Part shown: in pieces, positions 40,048 to 49,353 of the stretch
Layout: every line of letters starts with the position of its first letter
How positions within the stretch are numbered: position 1 is the stretch's first letter
Origin: Tubulanus polymorphus
Taxonomy: Eukaryota > Nemertea > Palaeonemertea > Tubulaniformes > Tubulanidae
Reading direction: 5' to 3'
Assembly: GCF_964204645.1 (NCBI RefSeq)
Contig: NC_134036.1
Coordinates: 9,658,704-9,722,703 of the forward strand
DNA length: 64,000 nt
The notes under the pieces: generated by a model
What the model saw: only the letters and a program-made list of their open reading frames with translations
Told to the model about the DNA's origin: nothing
Databases searched by the model: none
Program-made: the position numbers and the translations under genes

Positions 40048-40507
40048 TTATAATTTTGTCCAGAATTCTTTAATTACTGGATTGTTTCCAATCATTTCTT
40101 CAATTTCTGTTAAATGTCTTACTACTTCACTAAATGCTAATCCTAATATTTTGAATTTTTCATATTTTATTAATCTACCTACTCTTCTCAGTTTTCTTTC
40201 AAAACCAGCACTGATATCTCCACTCATTTTCTTAGTTTTCGATTCTTTGAGTCCCAACAGCAATTTGAGTCGCGTTGCTGGTAATTTTGGTAATTGTAGT
40301 TCGCGCGGTAATTGTTTATTATGTATTACATCACTCAGAGTTTTCACCATTTCTTGATGATAGTCAAAATGTTCTTGTAATGTTTGTGAAGTTTGTTCGT
40401 CAATTACGAGAGTTTTATCCTCCATTTCTATTGATTCCACTATCCAGTAGCAATCGTTCCTCATCCGTTGGTTGGCTTAGAATTTCTGGTTGATCTCTGT
40501 ATTCCAT
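40048..40507 (-). pseudogene. Unknown gene with probable frameshift near its start
   Basis: A frame of 138 residues is open to 40464 on its upstream side. But the start motif (GATTAAAATGG, like that of the gene at 41843) lies at 40507 in another frame, which opens 30 codons rich in acidic residues (QPEILSQPTDEERLLLD) and then stops. I infer a one-base indel joining the two. The downstream frame is helical, with LPRELQLPKLPATRLKLLLG in the middle. Alternatively translation simply begins at the ATG at 40425. Family not recognised. Confidence 0.4.
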
Positions 40508-40855
40508 TTTAATCTAAAAGATGTCGTGAAAATGAATTACTATACTTAAATATGTTTAAAGGTTTCCCTACTTCATAATAACTACAAAAAACGGTACTTA
40601 CATTTAGATTTAGAACTGTAAACTGTGTTTTGAGAGAGAATATCCAATACGTACTATGTATGTGAAAGTTGATTTCTAACTGCCGACGTGGCGCACGTTC
40701 GACCAAACTAATTACTTCTGCACAGATGTTCTTTATGATGAAGTTAATTAATTCTTTAGAATTGAAAACAAGATATATTTGGCAACATATGTTTTAGTAG
40801 TAAGCAAAAGCTATGTATTATATACATACAAAGCTCAAATAGAATTGCCAGCTTT
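40508..40855. other. Gap inside the island, no gene
   Basis: About 350 bp of AT-rich DNA between the HNH endonuclease stop and the next gene's start motif. Slightly higher GC around 40680-40705. Nothing coding is supported. Confidence 0.4.
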
Positions 40856-41524
40856 CTAACCACTGATCAAAACCTCAGAATGCGGTTGATTATGTGAAAT
40901 ACTATTCCATAATTCAACAAATGTCTTTGCTTTATCCAGTTGATCTAAATATAACTGTAAATCTAGTTTATTGGATTTAATAATGTTTTCCTTCTTTTCT
41001 AAAGGTCTTAGATTCTTCCAATTCCAAATAAGTTTTTTATTGTATTCATCATTCATGTCAAATTTAGAAATCGGCAACACGCGATCAATATGAAAGTATT
41101 CACCATAATTATCTATATTCATTTTATCATCGAATTGATATATTATCCATGATTTGAGAAATTCATCTGAACAACCCAATAGATTAGATAGTGTTTCTGA
41201 ATGTGTTTCTTTGTTGAATAATTGTGTTATTCTAGTCCTTAAGCATTGTTTCAATCTAAAATTAAGATCTGTTTGATATCTTTCTCTCATATATTTTGTC
41301 ATATAATAATTATAATGTTTTATATTATCTTCTCGATATTGTTTGGTGTATAGTTTAGCACAAGTTTTACAACAATTTTGAAAACCATCTTTGCTAATCT
41401 TACGCTTACTAAATTCTGTTATAGCTAATTTATCTAATTCACATTTAGAACACTTCTTGTAGTATATGTTTATAACGCCAGTGTTATTTGTAATATTGAT
41501 AGTTTGTGGTTGTTCTGGTTCCAT
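40856..41524 (-). CDS. HNH endonuclease with N-terminal zinc ribbon
   Basis: 222 residues; ATG in CGTATAATAAATGG. Residues ~24-60 form a zinc-binding unit, CSKCELDKL...DGFQNCCKTCAKLY, of the kind seen in phage and giant-virus nucleases. Residues ~140-185 show YFHIDRVLPISKFDM then LIWNWKNLRPLEKKENIIKS, matching an HNH core (H...D...P.S......N..N..PL....N..K). It probably cuts DNA, as a homing-type or viral nuclease. The C-terminus (AKTFVELWNS) resembles the tail of the neighbouring zinc-finger protein (GKKFIELWNN), suggesting a shared motif. Frame intact. Confidence 0.7.
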   Translation of the reverse strand: MEPEQPQTINITNNTGVINIYYKKCSKCELDKLAITEFSKRKISKDGFQNCCKTCAKLYTKQYREDNIKHYNYYMTKYMRERYQTDLNFRLKQCLRTRITQLFNKETHSETLSNLLGCSDEFLKSWIIYQFDDKMNIDNYGEYFHIDRVLPISKFDMNDEYNKKLIWNWKNLRPLEKKENIIKSNKLDLQLYLDQLDKAKTFVELWNSISHNQPHSEVLISG

Positions 41525-41603
41525 TTATTATACGTATTTTTTTACTAAATTGGTTAATAATTTTAGAATCCTCTTCCATTTCTTCGACCAACGTCATCCT
41601 TTT

Positions 41604-41843
41604 TCATTCCTCGCTGCTTTTGATAAGTTCTTTCGATTCCTTGATATCAAATTCCTCAACGTATTGTTCATTATTTGGGTCATTATTCCATAATTCAATA
41701 AATTTCTTTCCCTTTGTTAACTGTTCTGAATACTCTAGTTTCAATTTATTCTCTAAATGTGTTATAGTTTTATTGTGTCTTGCTTTTTGAGACTTGTCTA
41801 TATCGATATTACATGTTGGGCAGTAGTATTTATTTGCTTCCAT
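41604..41843 (-). CDS. Small C2H2 zinc-finger protein
   Basis: 79 residues; ATG in TATAGTATTAAAATGG. Begins YYCPTCNIDIDKSQKARHNKT then H, a single C2H2-like finger (CxxC...H...TH), followed by a charged helix with KGKKFIELWNN. First leftward gene, next to the terminal region; its start motif merges with the 105-bp repeat at 41849. Possibly a terminal-DNA or promoter-binding factor; inferred from position only. Confidence 0.55.
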   Translation of the reverse strand: MEANKYYCPTCNIDIDKSQKARHNKTITHLENKLKLEYSEQLTKGKKFIELWNNDPNNEQYVEEFDIKESKELIKSSEE

Positions 41844-41848
41844 TTTAA

Positions 41849-41953
41849 TACTATATTTTTTATTAAAATTGATTTTAGAAGTTCGATGATTTAAATGTTA
41901 TTCATATATGTGAATATTTTAAGAGTAATAGGGATAATAGGCTTTCGTATCAA
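41849..41953 (+). repeat. 105-bp direct repeat, right copy
   Basis: One mismatch to 28052-28156. Here it directly adjoins the start motif of the zinc-finger gene, so this is probably its native place in the element. Confidence 0.95.
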
Positions 41954-42104
41954 AGGTTGAAGGGGCGAGTGAGTAAAAATGAAAATAATAATTTATAGTT
42001 GAATTAGGAGTGTGCGCGACTAATTCAACTGTAAATTATTATTTTCATTTTTTACGAGCTCGACCGTTCGACCTTTGGTATGAAAGCCTATTATCCCTAT
42101 TACT
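41924..42104. repeat. 181-bp foldback of two Polinton termini
   Basis: Left arm AGTAATAGGGATAATAGG...TTGAATTAG and its near-inverse CTAATTCAACTGTAAATT...CCTATTATCCCTATTACT, separated by GAGTGTGCGCGA. Arms are ~84 bp with a handful of differences. It has the form of a mini-element: both outer ends, no interior. Its right arm is in the orientation expected for the right end of the whole island. Confidence 0.9.
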
Positions 42105-42133
42105 GGCGTCGTGACTGACTGACTACTTAGGCT
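42105..42133 (+). repeat. GGCGTCGTGACTGAC block, copy 2
   Basis: Host-side flank of the Polinton right end; same as 13556-13582 except for an extra GACT and continuing similarity TACTTAGGCT(A/G)CT. Confidence 0.7.
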
Positions 42134-43026
42134 ACTGCACACCCAGCTGAATCTGGTAAGCACTTACTTCAATTATATGGTTCCTGGGCCGTTTTTGAAC
42201 CGATCCCCCTTAATCCCTGCCAATTAATTTAATTTCAAACCGTCAGATTATGATAAATTAATTTTGAAACTAATGTTTTTCTGGTTGTCAGACCGTCTTA
42301 ATGATCTCCTTTGGGCGAAAATAGGATGTGCTCAATGGTTTCACATGCTTTAGAAATTCTGGGGTCCCTTAAGTAAAAAAGTCTAACGTTAGTTTAGGCT
42401 ACAGCACACTAATCTGCCGTGTATTGAGCGTACGCGGCTTTGTTCACATGTGTCTAGACAAGGTGACCTCAATTCAGCAGATAAAGAGTGACATGAACTG
42501 AATCGATTTCCTTACTACCGCTGCCGGTGAACTCGGCACAAACGCGCTTGCCTGGGGTTGCCAAGGTTACCAAGGCTGGCTACAAACAAGCCGTAGCCCA
42601 GGCCTATAGGCCCTACGCCTTGATAAAAGCCAGTTAGATGGCATATGATAGGCCTATGAGTAGGCATATATTAGGCTAACCCCAACGACGTGTATCCGGA
42701 AATGAGCGCCCTCAGTCTTCAGTAATTTCGGAAGTTTTTTTTACGGCCTCTCCGCGGTCGTGAAGGGAAATACCTATTCGGACTAGCTTAAATTTGAAAA
42801 AGGAGAGGTAGGTTGGTATTTCCTGGGAATTCCACGGAAATACGCGAAGTTCTAGGATGTAAAAAGTTTGTTTATAAACATTCATTCGCTATTGGAATAC
42901 GATCGTTGATGAAATATCAGCGATTTTTGGAAACTCGCTCGCATACACATAATTTCGGAAATCGCATACCCGGTTATTCTGGCTCGTTCACGTAATTTCG
43001 GAAGTTCCGAATTTATGTATAGGCCT
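42134..43026. other. No gene recognised
   Basis: Host-like DNA with several AGGCCTA-type motifs. No coding signal. Confidence 0.4.
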
Positions 43027-43516
43027 AATGTCTATTTCAAAATGACTTGAGAGCATATCTGGTGGCCTAGGTCAGTCAGTTTTGGTAGTACATACTTGAT
43101 AGAAGTCTTATTAGGAACAGAATGCATTGGCAGCTGACCTAAAATATCATTTTTTATTTCACTTTAAACTGTATTGAAGGATATCCAAAAAATCTGTATT
43201 GAGAGGGGTTCCTGAGAGAAAAGAGACTCCATGATTTGAAAGTTTAACAATATGTCTCCATGCCTACCAACTGAAGTTTGGTACGTAGGCATGGAAACAT
43301 ATTGTTAAACTTTCAAATCATGGAGTCACTTCTCTTCATTTAACCCCTTTCAGTGAAGACTTTTTGGATATCAATGGTTTCAAATGGATTAAAAACGATA
43401 TTTTAAGTCGACTGCCAGTCCTTTCTGGTCCTAAAGACATCTATCCTATGTACTACCAAAACTGAGTGAGCTAGGCCACCCGGAATGCTCTCAAGTCAGG
43501 TTGAAATAGACATTAG
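43027..43516. repeat. 490-bp foldback element
   Basis: CTAATGTCTATTTCAA at the left is inverted as TTGAAATAGACATTAG at the right, and similarity continues inward to a centre near 43271, where a 60-bp stretch (GACTCCATGATTTGAAAGTT...) is nearly perfectly inverted around a short loop. It is long enough to form a strong hairpin. Non-coding; a foldback MITE or an inverted duplication. Confidence 0.9.
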
Positions 43517-45450
43517 TTGGTATTTGTGTGTGTTTTCTCGGTATTCTCGGTATCATCAAACAGGCCTTTTTTCTGAGATAATTGTCGCAAAAAAGTGCAT
43601 ATTGAAAGCAAATGCTAATTGAATCTATCATTTTAGCCCCAGAGCCTAGGCCTATAACCTAAGTTGATGTCATACCTCTATTAAAACATAAGATTTAATG
43701 TCATTCGCAAGATTAATTATGTTATTGTCGCCTTGGAATGAACAACCGAGAGGTGCCTGATCGCCATATTTGTTCGACTAATCTCTTTTCCATATCTGTC
43801 AAATTCCATTCAGCCTGTGGAATGTTCATGTCATATAACTGAAATTTGTAAAAAAAAGAAATCATCACATAGGCTACAAGCAGATATAAAAAAATTAACT
43901 AGGGGAAAAGCACATTTCGACCCGAAAACGTCGTTCAGCGCGAGAAAAGACGTTTTCGTATCAAATATTCCCCCTATCAGAAAAACGACAATGTCGATGC
44001 GTAAAAGCGCTCAAATCGTCAGGAAAGCACTTTTCGACCCGAAAACGTCGTTCAGCGCGAGAAAAGACGTTTTCGTATCAAATATTCCCCCTATCGGAAA
44101 AACGACAATGTCGATGCGTACCTATTGAAGTAGAATGTCTATATCATTTTCGGTTCCGTAGGCCTACCCAACTATGTCCATTCCGCTGAACAATTTCTTC
44201 ATTCTGTCTTAGGCCTATGGAAGCGCCATCTCTTCCATCTGTGCCGTTGAACAGCTCGAGCAATTTTTAAATGAATCCATTAATCGTGTGCATCGGGTCG
44301 ATTGCCATATATATTGGTAAGTGTCAAATCCATGCATGTCGAATAGAATGGATTAATTTTTGATTCCACAAACATGTCTAAGATTTCCTAAAACACGAAA
44401 AATCTGCCATATTCTACATAGCATTGATCGAATACCAGTAGGAAGATGATGGTAGGTATATGACTGACAGAAAAGGCTTTCGGTGTTTGGAGTCTGCTCG
44501 ATAGCCCCACATCTCGTTAGGGTTACGTCTCATTGGTCCCACAATTTTGACTTATGAGAAATGTGACCAATGACATTTTTCCAGGTAGGCCTATTTGATA
44601 TGAATCGTATTATGGGCTTGTATTCGATTAGTGCACTTTAAAAGCAAGTCATCTGTTTTGCGTTGCAGTGTCATTCTTTCTTCTCGATCTTCCGAGAATC
44701 AATTTTCATCGTCGCCAATGAAGGGTCCTATGTCTATGTCCTATTCATGGTCTTGAGGAAAATATATGGTTAATAGAATATTATTAAAATGAATTGACAG
44801 GTGTGTTTAAATTTCAAAACAGAATTTTCACTTCTCTAAGCTTCGATTTTGATGACACATCATTCTATTCAATAAATTATGATGCAATCCCTGATGAGTA
44901 TCAAAAGAGTGGTCGTTAAACGCATGCCCAAGGCATACAAGATGTGACGTTGATTGACGAAAAATAAAGAAACATGCGCCAGCACGCCCGGTTGACTAAC
45001 TTCGGAGCCCCAGGCCAGGAAGGCACGTGTGTTTGTTAAACTCATGTGTGTGACGTCTCTGTGCATGACAGATGACGTCACGCAGTACAAACATGGCCGC
45101 CGCGTTTTGTGATTAAAAACAAGTTTAAAGGACGATCATAGATGAAATATTTGAACATCTTGTAGTATAAAAAAGGTGAGACCGCCTAGTGATTTACCTA
45201 AAGTTTTAAACCAAACTTTAAATCAGGCGCCGAAATCAATTCTTATAATATCAATAGAGAAAACTGGGTGCATAGAATGTAAGATTCTGAGCACTGGGAA
45301 AAATCGAGCTAATTATCTACCAAATCAATTATGAAATTATTGCAGGAGGGGCCCGGAAACTACACATCTTAACAATAACATTTCTTAAACTATTTTAATT
45401 AAGCTACCCGCTATTCAAAATTATGTGAATTATTATTCATCGCTAATATA
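43517..45450. other. Mostly gene-free; tandem duplication and a CRE-type site
   Basis: Includes a 117-bp duplication at 43911-44120 and a TGACGTCA at 45073-45080 followed by ACATGGCCGCC (45091-45101), which looks like an animal promoter and start but opens only six codons before TGA. Nothing else supported. Confidence 0.35.
43911..44120 (+). repeat. 117-bp tandem duplication
   Basis: CACATTTCGACCCGAAAACG...ATGTCGATGCGTA occurs twice, 117 bp (39 codons) apart, giving an apparent repeated peptide in an open frame of 103 codons at 43817. Each unit has the inverted pair CGAAAACGTC/GACGTTTTCG. Coding status unproven. Confidence 0.8.
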
Positions 45451-45510
45451 CTCCCAGTCAACATTTTTAGTCGGCCCGACGTCCAAATAAAGTTGGCAAA
45501 ATCAGTTCCT

Positions 45511-45665
45511 CGACCGTTTGCCAACCTCACCCGACTCTTTTCTGACCATACCCCGTCCATATTTGTCGATTCCCCGACCATTTGCCAACCTCATCCGACC
45601 GTTTTCTGACCAAACCCCGTCCATATTTGTCGATTCCCCGACTGTTTGCCAACGTCATCCTGGAA
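45511..45665. repeat. 64-bp tandem repeat, 2.4 copies
   Basis: CGACCGTTTGCCAACCTCAC...CCCCGTCCATATTTGTCGAT repeated at 45511, 45575 and 45639, just inside the left TIR of the segment above. Confidence 0.9.
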
Positions 45666-46824
45666 CTGAGTTTGAGGAACCTCTTCCATAAGATACATGA
45701 GACAACTATAGAGAATTACATGTACAAGTCGTTTCCTTTAGTAGCAAAACAAAAATCAATACATAATTTTAAACAGTTTACATAGATTTTGAGATAAACT
45801 ATAAAAGTAAATATAGCTGCAAAGCAGCGATAACGGGTTTTCTGGATGCATGTGATCGAAAGGAAAAATTAATTACCGGGTATTCGATGGAAAAAATAAA
45901 ATGAGATGATTTGGATATTATCGGAGCAATCCTCTTTTTGGTTGAATGGTCTAACCCCAGTATAGTCCACCGTGATTTGGAAATTCTCGGAGCCCTCCTT
46001 TATTTACTTACTAAATGACGTCACAAACTGTTATTTCGCCGGTGCTTGTTGTCTAACAATTCAATTCAATTCTTTATTTACAGTAACCTAATAAGTAATT
46101 TTAAGTTTCAAATAGGATGGAAAGTACATTCAGACAATCTGTTGGTTCAGAGAAACCGTTATTACAGTATCAATTTATACATTTCGTTTCGAAGCTGTCA
46201 GTTGCCGAATCTGAATGAAGATGAATTTTATTTGACGAAATGGGCGGAAAATATATAACAATAATAATCAACAGAATTTCAAGAGGGTTTTCGACGAAAG
46301 TCAGAAAACCCTGATAAAATAGAAATTTACCGTCGCCATTTTTCAACTTGATAACTCGCCGATCATATAATATTTATATAATACCAAGTCGTTTGAAAAG
46401 CATTTCTTCGATTGATAACAACAATTTTAAACTATTTTTAAGACATTATTAACAAATAAACAAAGCAATATATGTATGATTAATGCCTGAATGATATGCA
46501 CAGTTAGATGACTCATCTAAGTGTTTTTTAAGAATTTTAGAAAAATCTACACTTTCTTTTTCTGATAAATATCACATAGGCCTAATACAAAAATAAATCC
46601 TTTCATACTACATATAAAATGGTAAGATCTATATTAAAGCAGGGGACACAAATATGAATTGTTATGGTTTCAACTGCTGTCTAATTCTTTGCCAAAAGTA
46701 CAGAATCATTAGAATTTTAGCGTGTTTAAGCCAAAGTTTGATGCATCCCCAATTACCTCATTCGCCGCTTAACCATTGTTTGAGTCATTTATGAGAAGGG
46801 ATCACCGTACAGCTTCTAAAAATG

Positions 46825-46963
46825 TCACCAGTAAATAAGTCCTGACTGGATATCATCGAGTGAAGCTTCGGGATGTGGAATATCACACTCTCCGACGTTG
46901 TACTGGTGTAGAACATGCCCCAACATCCTTTCCTCACGAAATTTCTCGATTGCTGTGACAAGC
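46825..46963 (-). CDS. Probable terminal exon of a host gene
   Basis: Minus strand: acceptor TTTTCCTTTTAG, then an open frame of 45 codons ending in TGG-TGA. The peptide includes IEKFREERMLGHVLHQYNVG, ECDIPHPEASLDDIQSGLIY: well-balanced composition, charged helix, no low-complexity. No family recognised. Upstream exons would lie at higher coordinates but could not be joined with confidence. It sits inside a TIR-bounded segment, so it may be captured or belong to that element. Confidence 0.4.
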
Positions 46964-47901
46964 CTAAAAGGAAAATAAACTGGTTTAATTAATAAATTGT
47001 ATTAACTTCATAGAGATCATAGTAATGAGTCAGTTTAGGTCTAGCTTAAGTCTATTCTTTTCGTCTGGGATCGCGATTTTTGGGGATATTTCTCATTTTC
47101 AGTCAAACAGCGTAGGCAGCAGCCAAGCACTAGCTCAAAATGCACTTAAACCTGATGATGTATCCATGATATCAGCTATTAAACCTGAGTCAATCAATTT
47201 GTAATCATTACAACATAATAGTTGTAATAACCTAATCATTTTAAGTGTTATTTTAGGAATAAAATGCATTGAATTTGATGTTGCTTCAAAAAGGCCTTAA
47301 AATTGAAGCAACTCAGCCGCAAATATCAAATACCAAGTAAATACAATTACACTTACCGATTGTAACACTTGTAATTACACTTGTTACAACTAGAAGATTG
47401 ATGAATAGCAATTTTGATAACAAAGAATACGAACAAAAGAGCGAACAGAATGGAACCAATAACAAAACTTTCAATTTTTTATTCAGTTTAACAACCTTTT
47501 TTAATAACATATAATCAAACGTATACGTGTATCATTGATTAATAACTGAGGTATTGATATCGTCCTTATTTAAATAATTCTCAAATGGGGCGAAAGAGGG
47601 CACTACCATCGTGGTCGGCATAAGGTTAACGGGCCAACGTTGGCCCGACGACGAAAAGGTTACTGTATATAAAGAATTAATAATTTTGAAACAAAACTAC
47701 GCTATACATATACCTACATAATATTTACTATCATATATTATGCTAAAATTAGAGCGAATGCATCAGAAACAAGTATTTTCCCCGCAGAGGTCGGCGTGGA
47801 AACGTCAGCCCGACGGCGAAGCCGACTTGCCGACCCACGTCCAAATGCCGATTTCGTCTGACTCAATGCCGACGTCGGGCCGACTGGAAATGTTAACTGG
47901 G

Positions 47902-48287
47902 CTATGACATACTATCATTGATCATTACCCATACTAGACGTTGTGAGTACTAAACTGATGAATGTAACCTCATCTTTTTCAACGAATGGTTGACGTTCAC
48001 CTTACCTTTTCTATAACAAATTACAATTTATTCTACTTGTGTTTCGACTGATATTTGATACTCATTAAAATATGTTCCATGGTAAAAAGTCAAGAGATCG
48101 TAGACTCACTTATATCAGAGTCAGAGTCAACGAGATTTACTCTTTTTCATCGCATGCACCTTTTATTGATCTTTACATCTTCAATTGGTAATTATCTCCT
48201 AAATCAACGTACCTATTGTTATGGAGCCTAGATTTCATGATGATTAGGCTGCTTATTTTCAAAATTGTCGATGTAATTTCCATATAT
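47902..48287. other. No gene recognised
   Basis: AT-rich non-coding DNA between the right TIR of the preceding segment and a degenerate exon copy. Confidence 0.35.
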
Positions 48288-48425
48288 TTAAGGAAAGCCA
48301 TATTGAGAAAGAGATGAATGCTTCTTCCAGCTGAATTGCCAATCCCTCGACAGTGGCTTTATATCACCTTTTGTAAAATAGAGCCCGTTTAAACAAATGG
48401 TTTCGATATCTCTTGAGATATTTAC
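48288..48425 (-). pseudogene. Degenerate copy of the 51.8-52.1 kb exon
   Basis: GCAATTCAGCTGGAAGAAGC and flanking bases match the minus-strand exon at about 51970-52060 (CCAATGAAACTGGAAGAAGC). In the comparable frame a peptide close to EGLAIQLEEAFISFS appears, but with an internal stop and a deletion. A decayed duplicate, about 3.6 kb from its better-kept partner. Confidence 0.45.
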
Positions 48426-48556
48426 GATGGGACAAATCTCTGTTCTTGGTATTTGGATTATGATAACTTGATTTTCTCCTTGCCTGTTATTATACTGCTT
48501 AAATTTGTCAGCCAAGTTCCAATTTGCAGTAAGATTATGGTCACTAATATTCCTTT

Positions 48557-49087
48557 CTAACGCAAGATAGAATCAGCAAGGTCATTTTCGGTGCAGCAGA
48601 AATACGTATGCATTTCGAGCGCGAACATACGTGGTCCTATTTTTATCTCCCTTTCATTAGAATGCCGGCCAACGATGCATTCTCGAGGTATGCTACCTGT
48701 ACTGATTTTTTCTAGCACTTCACGTCCTTTGAAATCTAGACAAGAAAGGAACTCTAGGGTGATAAGCTTTGCAGTTGTGGCTTTGTCATAATTAAAACCA
48801 AGACAATATTTATCGTATACCATTCATCGCTGTAGCAGGACAGCGATTCGTCTAACATTCGCTCGGTTGCAATTTAATGAGAAGTCCTACTCAAAAGTTT
48901 TGTCAAGTTCATTGCGTGACCATTGTTCAATGGTATATCCTTGGAAAGATGCACCTACCCTCAGGGTCCCGGTTCTTGTATTATTTTCTTCCTCGTGTAC
49001 TCTTCCTACCCAGTGACATTGTTGCCGATCCTGATGTTTTGAAATGTAAGCAACAACAAACTTCTTTTGAAACATAGAAAGCATCAA
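48557..49087 (-). other. Exon-like open frames, possible PAN-like fragment
   Basis: Two adjoining minus-strand frames (49087-48887 and 48823-48557). The second contains YDKYCLGFNYDKATTAKL, which resembles the 'CLGFNYD..T..C.L' signature of PAN/apple domains, but too few cysteines follow. The first has no recognisable motif. Weak evidence. Confidence 0.2.
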
Positions 49088-49138
49088 CTTTGTGATCCAA
49101 GGGTCGTACTCTTTTGGCTCATTTGCTAGTTGCTATAT

Positions 49139-49353
49139 CTTTCTAAATCTCGCCTTTTCGCCAACCGTCGGGTGGCCCCAATGCCGCTATAGACCGAATG
49201 CCGCCATAGACCGAAGATTTCGCTGTGGAAATAGTAAACGCTTTCCATTTCACTAAACGTATCGAGAATGATTAGTCGTCCATTTTGCTCGTGTCGTCCA
49301 CAATTCTTGCACGCCGAGTGTAAAAACCTCGTATTTCCTTTCTCCCTATTCAC
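49139..49353 (-). pseudogene. Possible C-type-lectin-like domain fragment
   Basis: Minus-strand frame HSACKNCGRHEQNGRLIILD followed by FSEMESVYYFHSEI. The C..CG...NGRLI.L....EM..V pattern resembles the first half of a C-type lectin domain. Conserved WIGL and the second cysteine pair are not seen, and a stop follows. Upstream is an acceptor-like TTTTCAACAG. Low confidence. Confidence 0.3.

Larger units (their letters stand above)
28127..42104 (+). mobile_element. Polinton/Maverick (adintovirus-like) endogenous DNA virus
   Basis: A 14-kb very AT-rich island bounded by AGTAATAGGGATAATAGG at 28127 and its inverse ending CCCTATTACT at 42104. It carries the hallmark Polinton set: protein-primed polymerase B (truncated), retroviral-type integrase, A32-like packaging ATPase, probable double-jelly-roll major capsid and penton-like proteins, plus conserved small membrane proteins. 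Genes are packed 10-40 bp apart in two convergent blocks meeting at about 36.6 kb. No adenain-like cysteine protease was found. Flanks (TTTAAG left, GGCGTC right) do not form the 6-bp target duplication expected of a clean Polinton insertion, so at least one end is rearranged. The copy is inactive because of the polymerase deletion and the stops in the 32.8-34.3 kb gene. Confidence 0.85.
45451..47901. mobile_element. TIR-bounded segment (CCCAGT...ACTGGG)
   Basis: Left end CCCAGTCAACATTTTTAGTC then GGCCCGACGTC; right end is its inverse, GACGTCGGGCCGACTGGAAA then TGTTAACTGGG, with three mismatches over 31 bp. Both ends are followed inward by further GTCGG/CCGAC-rich repeats. No transposase found. 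It may be one 2.45-kb non-autonomous element or two smaller related ones. Target duplication not evident. Confidence 0.5.

Noticed and set aside
45073-45110. Host promoter with CRE and ATGGCCGCC start
   Set aside because: The start codon opens only six codons before TGA and no supporting downstream exon was found.
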